Below are positions 58,303 through 64,000 of a stretch of DNA of 64,000 nucleotides, one piece after another (position 1 is the first letter of the stretch; each line of letters begins with the position of its first letter). Under the pieces are notes generated by a model. It did not search any database. It was given only the letters and a program-made list of their open reading frames with translations, and was not told the DNA's origin. Location of the stretch: NCBI RefSeq assembly GCF_008247605.1, contig NZ_CP043420.1, forward strand, positions 2,852,001 to 2,916,000, given 5' to 3'. A program made the translations under genes and the position numbers. The DNA comes from Kushneria phosphatilytica. Lineage in GTDB: Bacteria; Pseudomonadota; Gammaproteobacteria; Pseudomonadales; Halomonadaceae.

Positions 58303-59529
58303 GTGAGCGATTTTGAACAAAACCCTTCCCCCGATGAAGCCTCCGATGATGGCCGGCGCAAGCGCCGTCTGAGAATCCGGCTACTGCTGGGTCTGGTCGT
58401 CATCTTTCTGCTGGCCGGCGCCGCCTGGGGCGCGTGGTGGTATTTCGTGGCGCAATATCGCGTTACCACCGATGATGCCTATGTACACGGCAATCAGATT
58501 TCGATCATGCCGCGCGTCTCGGGCACGGTGACTACCATCGAGGCGGAGGATACCGATCGGGTGCGTCAGGGCCAGACCCTGGTTCGGCTGGATGACAGTG
58601 ACTATCGGGTGGCGCTGGATCAGGCACTCGCCAATCTCGGCCAGACGGTTCGTCAGGTCGGCCAGCTCTATGCCCAGCTGAATGAGCAAAAGGCCGTGAT
58701 TGCCCAACGTCAGGCCACCCTTCGCCAGCGCCGCGACGACTATCAGCGCGCCCACTCCCTCTATCAGCGTCACGCGATCTCTCAGGCAGACGAGGAACAG
58801 GCGCAAACCGATTACCAGGCAGCACAGGCCGATCTGCAGGCCGCCCGCGGCCAGCTCGGCGCGCTCGAGACCCAGACCCGCGGGACCCAACCGGAAGAAC
58901 ATCCACGCATCCGAGCCGCTGCCCAGCAGGTGCGTCAGGCCTGGCTGGATCTTCAGCGCACTACCCTGCAGGCTCCGGTCAGCGGTCAGATCGCCCAGCG
59001 CAGCGTACAGCTGGGTCAACAGGTGTCGGGAGACTCCCCCCTGATGGCCATCGTGCCACTCGATCAGCTCTGGGTAGAAGCCAATTACAAGGAGACGGAG
59101 CTTGCGAAGGTGCGTATCGGCCAGCCGGTACGTATTGTGGCCGATTTCTACGGCGATGACGTGGTCTATCACGGGCGGGTGCAGGGTATCTCCGCCGGTA
59201 CTGGCAGTGCCTTCGAGCTACTGCCACCGCAGAATGCCACCGGCAACTGGATCAAGGTTGTCCAGCGTGTGCCGGTACGCATCGGCCTCGATCCCGACGA
59301 GCTGCGCCAGCATCCTCTGCGCATCGGGCTATCCCTGACGGCCACCATCGACGTACACGACACCAGCGGCCGGGCGGTAACAGAGCAACCCATCACCTCA
59401 CCCCGTTTTGCCACACCGGTCTATGACAGCGACCTGCAGCCGATCAATCGCCGCATCGAAGCCATCATCGGGCATAATCTCGATCACTCGCTGATGACAG
59501 CGGCCAGCGATGCGAGTTCGCGGGAATGA
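58303..59529 (+). CDS. emrA: HlyD/EmrA-type membrane fusion protein of a multidrug efflux pump
   Basis: A 408-residue periplasmic adaptor. A single N-terminal span lies at about residues 27-52 (LLGLVVIFLLAGAAWGAWWY). Then come YRVTTDDAYVHGNQISIMPR (EmrA hallmark), a biotinyl-lipoyl half, a long coiled coil (about 110-205) rich in Gln/Ala, and TLQAPVSGQIAQRSVQLGQQ. The start is GTG at 58303 behind GAGGAGAG; another GTG at 58273 has no such site. It overlaps emrB by 4 bp. An outer-membrane TolC partner is not in the window. Named by similarity to EmrA. Confidence 0.9.
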   Translation: MSDFEQNPSPDEASDDGRRKRRLRIRLLLGLVVIFLLAGAAWGAWWYFVAQYRVTTDDAYVHGNQISIMPRVSGTVTTIEAEDTDRVRQGQTLVRLDDSDYRVALDQALANLGQTVRQVGQLYAQLNEQKAVIAQRQATLRQRRDDYQRAHSLYQRHAISQADEEQAQTDYQAAQADLQAARGQLGALETQTRGTQPEEHPRIRAAAQQVRQAWLDLQRTTLQAPVSGQIAQRSVQLGQQVSGDSPLMAIVPLDQLWVEANYKETELAKVRIGQPVRIVADFYGDDVVYHGRVQGISAGTGSAFELLPPQNATGNWIKVVQRVPVRIGLDPDELRQHPLRIGLSLTATIDVHDTSGRAVTEQPITSPRFATPVYDSDLQPINRRIEAIIGHNLDHSLMTAASDASSRE

Positions 59530-61055
59530 GTGACGCTGCCGCGCAGGCTCAAATGCCACCCCTGAGTGGTGTACGCCTGGCGGTGGCCTCGGTCTCGCTG
59601 GCACTGGCAGTGTTCATGAACGTGCTGGACGTGTCGATCGCCAACGTCTCGATCCCCACGCTGGCCGGTGATCTCGGCGTCAGTGCCAATCAGGGCACCT
59701 GGGTCATTACGGTATTTGCCGTCTGCAACGCAATCACCGTGCCCATCTCCGGCTGGCTGTCCCGTCGCGTCGGTCAGGTTCGACTGTTTGTCACCTGCAC
59801 CCTGCTGTTCACACTTGCCTCGTGGCTGTGCGGCTTTGCCCAGAGCTTTCCCATGCTGCTGGCCTTTCGCGGTTTTCAGGGCGCGGTAGCGGGGCCGATG
59901 ATTCCGCTGTCACAGAGCCTGCTACTGGCCTGTTATCCCCGCGACAAGCGCGGCGCCGCCAACGGCATCTTCGGCATGACCGCGGTGGTGGGCCCGGTAG
60001 CCGGCCCCATTCTGGGGGGGTGGATCACCGATAACATCAGCTGGCCGTGGATCTTCTATATCAACGTCCCGATCGGCCTGATCGTCGCCCCGATCTGCTG
60101 GACCCTGCTGAAGGAACGGGAAACACCGACTCGCCGGGATCCGCTCGATGTGATCGGACTGGTGCTGCTGATCATCGGTGTCGGCAGCCTGCAGGTCATG
60201 CTGGACCAGGGCAACGACAAGGCCTGGTTTCAGTCGGGCTACATCATTACTTTGGCCGTTATTGCGACCGTCTTTCTGTGTTTCTTCGTGGTCTGGGAAT
60301 TGACCGCAGAGCGCCCGGTGGTCGATCTGAGCCTGTTTCGCGATCGCAATTTCACCATCGCCACCACTGTGCTCTGCCTGGGCTACATGGCGTTTTTCAG
60401 TGCCATCGTGATCCTGCCACTGTGGCTGCAAACCGGACTCGGTTATACGCCCACCTGGGCGGGGCTGGCGACCGCTTCACTGGGCATGATGGGTGTGGTC
60501 GCCTCACCCATCGCCGGTCGCCTGAGTGACAAAATGGACGCCCGCATTCTGGTCACCATCGGCTTCACCCTGTTTGCCGGTATCTCATTTTTCACCAGCA
60601 ACTCCAGCACACAGATGAGCTTTGCCGAGATATTCCTGCCCCGGCTGCCCTGGGGCATTGGTACGGCATTGTTCTTCATTCCGCTTTTGAGCATTGCCTT
60701 TTCGCGCCTGCCCCAGGATGAAGTGGCCAGCGCTTCGGGAGTGCTCAATTTCCTGCGCCAGCTGTCTCTGGGCTTTGGGACCTCTTTTGCCACTACACTC
60801 TGGGATGACCGTACCAGCTTCCACGATCATCGCCTCAACAGCCACGTCACCCCCTTTGAGCCGGCAACGCAGCAGTGGCTGGATCAGGCGCAGTCACTGG
60901 GCATGACCAGCGACCAGGCACACCGTCAATTGGCCGATATCATCAGCAACCAGGCGCTGATGATGGCTACCAACGATCTCTTCTATATCTCCGGCTGGGT
61001 CTTCCTGGGCCTGATGCTGTTGATCTGGTTCGCCCGGCCGGCCCATCGCCACTGA
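59526..61055 (+). CDS. emrB: EmrB-type DHA2 multidrug exporter
   Basis: A 509-residue 14-span MFS antiporter. Visible: FMNVLDVSIANVSIPTLAGD (motif D1), GWLSRRVGQVRLFV (motif A-like), FRGFQGAVAGPMIPLSQSL and MTAVVGPVAGPILGGWI (motif C). Together with the EmrA-type adaptor and an outer-membrane channel it would form a tripartite proton-driven drug pump. Start overlaps the emrA stop (ATGA). Substrates cannot be read from the sequence. Confidence 0.93.
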   Translation: MSDAAAQAQMPPLSGVRLAVASVSLALAVFMNVLDVSIANVSIPTLAGDLGVSANQGTWVITVFAVCNAITVPISGWLSRRVGQVRLFVTCTLLFTLASWLCGFAQSFPMLLAFRGFQGAVAGPMIPLSQSLLLACYPRDKRGAANGIFGMTAVVGPVAGPILGGWITDNISWPWIFYINVPIGLIVAPICWTLLKERETPTRRDPLDVIGLVLLIIGVGSLQVMLDQGNDKAWFQSGYIITLAVIATVFLCFFVVWELTAERPVVDLSLFRDRNFTIATTVLCLGYMAFFSAIVILPLWLQTGLGYTPTWAGLATASLGMMGVVASPIAGRLSDKMDARILVTIGFTLFAGISFFTSNSSTQMSFAEIFLPRLPWGIGTALFFIPLLSIAFSRLPQDEVASASGVLNFLRQLSLGFGTSFATTLWDDRTSFHDHRLNSHVTPFEPATQQWLDQAQSLGMTSDQAHRQLADIISNQALMMATNDLFYISGWVFLGLMLLIWFARPAHRH

Positions 61056-61098
61056 GCAAGCTGCTACGCTGTGAAGAGTTTCTCACGGAGCGTGTCTC

Positions 61099-61512
61099 AT
61101 GCAGCCTGACGGTATCATCGAAACCGTGCTTTATACTGGTGACATGACCGCCAGTCGCACCTTTTTCGAAAGTGTCATGGGGCTGGAGCCCCACAACAGC
61201 GACGAACGTTTCACAGCCTATCCGGTGGGTCACTCGATGCTATTGATCTTTCAGCAGGGTCAGACTGACGAAACCGTCCGATTACCCGAGGGCATGGGCA
61301 CCATTCCACCGCATAACGGCGGCGGCGAGCAGCATATTGCGCTGGCCGTTGGGGCAGACACGCTGCCGGCATGGGAAACACGGCTGGCCGAACACGGTAT
61401 CGCCATCGAGGGGCGTACCCACTGGCCTCCGGGCGGCGAGAGTATCTATTTTCGCGACCCGGACCACCATCTGATCGAGCTGGTCACCCCGGGGCTGTGG
61501 CCGAACTACTGA
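61099..61512 (+). CDS. VOC (glyoxalase/bleomycin-resistance fold) family protein
   Basis: A 137-residue protein with two beta-alpha-beta-beta-beta modules: IIETVLYTGDMTASRTFFES at the start and HIALAVGADTLPAWETRLAE in the second half. Likely metal ligands are H73-type (QHIALAV) and E near the end (HLIELVTPG), the usual VOC His/Glu pattern. The reaction is unknown; relatives include glyoxalases, fosfomycin-resistance enzymes and dioxygenases. GGAG precedes the ATG. It is 43 bp after emrB and may be cotranscribed. Confidence 0.85.
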   Translation: MQPDGIIETVLYTGDMTASRTFFESVMGLEPHNSDERFTAYPVGHSMLLIFQQGQTDETVRLPEGMGTIPPHNGGGEQHIALAVGADTLPAWETRLAEHGIAIEGRTHWPPGGESIYFRDPDHHLIELVTPGLWPNY

Positions 61513-61579
61513 TCACAGCGGCAAACGCAGCAGGAAAGACACAAGTCGGCTCAAGTGCACGCCGGCTTTTCGTCGGCGA

Positions 61580-62203
61580 TCAATTGCTGCTTACGCCGGT
61601 ATAGCGCCCGGGCCGGTGATTAAAGGTCAGGATCACCGCCAACACTACTGCGCCCAGCATCGAGTAGAGCACATTTTCGACCGGCAGTACGGAAAAGGCT
61701 GCCAGCATCACCAGTCCATCGAGCGCCATCTGAACGTTACCGGCGCGCCAGCCATGGCGATCCTGTACGTACAGCGCAAGGATATTGAAACCACCCAAAC
61801 TGCCCCGGTGACGAAACAGTGCCAGTGCGCCCAGTCCGATCAGGGCGCCCCCCATCAGTGCAGCAAACAGCGGCTCGACCCTACCGATCTCGATCCACCC
61901 CGGCAGACACCAGCTGATCCAGGACAGCAGGGCAATGGCGGCAAAGGTCTTCAGAGTGAACTGGTGCCCCACTCGTTGCCAGGCAAGCCAGTAGAACGGC
62001 ATGTTGACGACAAAGAACACCGGCCCGAAAGCCCAGCCGGTAGCGTAGCTGATCAACAATGAGATGCCGGCCGTGCTACCAATCAGTATCTCGGCATGCG
62101 CATAGAGCCCCAATCCCAGTGCGGCACAGGCCGACCCCAGCATAATAGCCATGAAATCTTCCCAGGGGCGATGGCGCTGGGCGATGGTCTCGGTAGAAGT
62201 CAT
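61580..62203 (-). CDS. YitT family (DUF161) membrane protein
   Basis: A 207-residue protein with about six spans, for example IMLGSACAALGLGLYAHAEI and FGPVFFVVNMPFYWLAW. The family turn GSTAGISLLISYATG and GSLGGFNILALYVQDRHGW are characteristic of YitT/DUF161 proteins. Their transport role is not established. It converges on the VOC gene and is followed upstream by recJ on the same strand. Confidence 0.88.
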   Translation of the reverse strand: MTSTETIAQRHRPWEDFMAIMLGSACAALGLGLYAHAEILIGSTAGISLLISYATGWAFGPVFFVVNMPFYWLAWQRVGHQFTLKTFAAIALLSWISWCLPGWIEIGRVEPLFAALMGGALIGLGALALFRHRGSLGGFNILALYVQDRHGWRAGNVQMALDGLVMLAAFSVLPVENVLYSMLGAVVLAVILTFNHRPGRYTGVSSN

Positions 62204-62332
62204 CGTCGAGGTTCTCCTCGCTTTTTGTTTGTTATCAGGGTCATGGATCGCATGACGTATCCCGGGCCGGCGCTTGTGGCGCCAGCCCGACTCAGGCTCG
62301 GAGATTAACCGCCGCCCGGGCAGGTGTCGAGT

Positions 62333-64000
62333 TCAGGCGTCGGCGAGTTCGGCGTGCTCGATCATCAGCTGCAGACTCTCGCGCCCACGCCAGCGATTGC
62401 GGGAAAGCCGATAGGCACAGTGGATCGTTTCACCCAGCCCGAAGGGCGAGCGCTCGCCCGGTGATACCGCGCGGAACCAGATGGCACGCAACATGACCCT
62501 GCCACTGGAGAGATCCATCATCAGATGATTGCCCTCGGCGCCCACCAGTCGGGTCTTCTCCACCAGAAAACGGCCTTCGAACAGCGGCGCTTCGAATTCG
62601 CGGCCAAAGGGCGTCAGGGCTTCGATTTCGTCGAGAATGGTGAGTTGCAGCTGATCATCGGACAGCGCCCCATCGGAGAGAATCAGTGGATAGAGCTCTC
62701 GCTCGCCAAGCTGTTCATCCACCGCCCGGGTCAGCGCCTCGCGAAACGCCTCCAGAGACTCAAGCGGCACTCCGATACCGGCGGCCCCGCTGTGTCCGCC
62801 GAAACGCGGCAGTGCCTCGGGCGCGAGTTCATGTGCGCGCTGCAGGGCATTACGCAGATGGACACCCTCGACCGAACGCCCCGATCCGGTCAGCATGCCG
62901 GGCTGGGCAGCCGGCGTCAGTACAAAGGTTGGTCGCCCCCAGGCCTGGACCAGTCTTGAGGCCACAATGCCCTGCACGCCGGGATGGCCATCTTCCAGAT
63001 GGACCGCCAGTACCCGTGCCCCCTCATCGAGCTGCGTCCGAGCCAGTGTGCGAGCACTCTCCACCATGTCGGCTTCGATCGACTTGCGCGACTGGTTGTC
63101 TTCATCCAGCACGGCCAGGTAGCGCCGGGCTGTAGCATCATCGCGTGCCAGCATGAAATGCAGCGCAGCGTAGGGATCATCGAGTCGGGAACGAGCGTTG
63201 ATCCGCGGCCCCATCTGGAAGGCCAGCGTCTCGGCATCGAAGGGGGTACTGTCCTCGCCCAGCCACTCGGCCATTGCGCGCCAGCAGGGTTCCTCCATGC
63301 GATTGATCAGCGTCAGGCCGAGCGTCACCACGGCCCTGTTGATGGCACTGTCGCCCAGCGAGACACAGTCTGCCACCGTGCCCAGAGCCACATAGGAGAG
63401 CCAGGGCGAAAGTTTGGGCGTATCGGGCATCAGCAAGCCAAGTTCGATCAGCACCGCCCGAGTCAGCGACATCAGCAGCCACGACACCATACAACCGGCG
63501 ATGGTGTTATCAGGGTAGTCGCAGTCATGACGCGACGGATTGACCACTGCATGCGCCGAGGGCGGGGGCCCCTCTACGGGCAGTGCGTGATGATCAGTGA
63601 CGACCACATCGATGCCTGCCTCGCGCAACCGGGCAAGCCGTGGTTCATCGCTGGAACCGCAATCGGCGCTGATGATCAGGCTCGGTTGCGGCGCCAGCGT
63701 CAGAATGCGTTCGACCAGCGGCAGGCTGATGCCGTAGCCATCATGGATGCGATGGCCGATCAGACTATGTACGCGATCGGCGGGGACACCGAACAGTTCG
63801 GTCAGAGTACGCAGAATCACCACGTGCGAGGTAATGCCATCGACATCGTAGTCGGTGAGCACCCCGATATGCTCCCCCTCGGCCACGGCGCGAGCAATGC
63901 GCTCGGCGGCGCGGCGGCTGTCACACAGTTTTTCCGGATGCTCGATATACTTCAGCGCCGGGCGGATCAGAGCTTCCAGGGGCGCCCGGGGAGAGCCGAG
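62333..64000 (-). CDS. recJ: Single-stranded-DNA-specific 5'-3' exonuclease RecJ, 5' end missing
   Basis: The frame is open to the right edge; 555 residues are visible of about 575-580 expected, so roughly 20-30 N-terminal residues lie outside. DHH-family motifs: DYDVDGITSH (motif I), SADCGSSDEPRL (II), TDHHALP (III, the DHH), and DGHPGVQGIVASRL; the DHHA1 domain has FGGHSGAAGIGVPLES. RecJ degrades ssDNA in recombination and mismatch/base-excision repair with Mn2+/Mg2+. The internal GTG at 63886 is not the start because coding continues upstream (LKYIEHPEKLCDSRRAAERI). Confidence 0.95.
   Translation of the reverse strand, partial: LGSPRAPLEALIRPALKYIEHPEKLCDSRRAAERIARAVAEGEHIGVLTDYDVDGITSHVVILRTLTELFGVPADRVHSLIGHRIHDGYGISLPLVERILTLAPQPSLIISADCGSSDEPRLARLREAGIDVVVTDHHALPVEGPPPSAHAVVNPSRHDCDYPDNTIAGCMVSWLLMSLTRAVLIELGLLMPDTPKLSPWLSYVALGTVADCVSLGDSAINRAVVTLGLTLINRMEEPCWRAMAEWLGEDSTPFDAETLAFQMGPRINARSRLDDPYAALHFMLARDDATARRYLAVLDEDNQSRKSIEADMVESARTLARTQLDEGARVLAVHLEDGHPGVQGIVASRLVQAWGRPTFVLTPAAQPGMLTGSGRSVEGVHLRNALQRAHELAPEALPRFGGHSGAAGIGVPLESLEAFREALTRAVDEQLGERELYPLILSDGALSDDQLQLTILDEIEALTPFGREFEAPLFEGRFLVEKTRLVGAEGNHLMMDLSSGRVMLRAIWFRAVSPGERSPFGLGETIHCAYRLSRNRWRGRESLQLMIEHAELADA

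Noticed and set aside
60013..60019. Runs of seven G/C (here in emrB; also near 11653 in the S9 gene and 6102 in trxB) as phase-variation tracts
   Set aside because: Seven-base runs are expected in a GC-rich genome and lie in conserved domains; only the nine-base run at 35078 seemed worth reporting.

Overview
The window is about 60% GC, densely coded chromosomal DNA of a gammaproteobacterium. Gene content and order (glnD-dapD-dapE, radC/coaBC-dut-algC-argB-slmA, ftsY-ftsE-ftsX-rpoH, holD-like-rimI, prfB-lysS) match the Pseudomonas/Oceanospirillales side of the class. The acidic proteins and the large set of peptide and osmolyte-type transport genes suggest a moderately halophilic Halomonadaceae member (Halomonas/Kushneria-like). 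The family assignment is an inference from protein style, not from a search. I see no tRNA or rRNA gene, no insertion sequence, no prophage and no CRISPR array.

Layout. 1-4.4 kb: 3' end of glnD, an ArsC/Spx-like reductase, dapD, dapE and a small unknown gene. 4.5-6.8 kb: a membrane-anchored cold-shock-domain protein, slyX, trxB and a zinc-ribbon protein. 7.1-13.4 kb: acnA with a strong terminator, a YeeE/YedE sulfur transporter and an S9 peptidase. 13.4-14.8 kb: two divergent bactofilin genes. 14.8-15.2 kb: a decayed tandem duplication of the trpS 3' end carrying REP-like palindromes. 15.1-21.5 kb (minus strand): trpS, ald, a DUF2007 protein, rlmI, mutM, rpmG, rpmB and radC. 21.7-28.6 kb (plus): an oxidoreductase, gpmA, coaBC, dut, algC, argB and slmA. 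28.7-32.8 kb (minus): rpoH, ftsX, ftsE and ftsY. 33-40.4 kb: rsmD, a zapB-like gene, rimI, a holD-like gene, bolA, an MFS exporter, an unknown acidic protein, lysS and prfB (with its programmed +1 frameshift).

40.6-54.5 kb is the most distinctive part. Four consecutive oligopeptide-binding proteins are followed by oppB, oppC and one fused OppD-OppF ATPase, then an EF-hand lipoprotein, a general porin and an M3-family oligopeptidase with a signal peptide. Together these could form an outer-membrane-to-cytoplasm peptide acquisition route. 54.6-58.2 kb is a metal (probably copper) efflux operon: a MerR-type regulator with a recognisable distorted-spacer promoter, a P1B-ATPase with four metal-binding domains, and a 32-residue single-span membrane protein too short for routine annotation. 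58.3-64 kb: emrA/emrB-like multidrug efflux, a VOC protein, a YitT-family membrane protein, and recJ running off the right edge.

Best candidates for new biology: the four-receptor Opp locus with its periplasmic peptidase, the small membrane protein and unusual regulator of the metal operon, the membrane-anchored bactofilin partner, the membrane-anchored cold-shock protein, and the trpS-tail/REP duplication.
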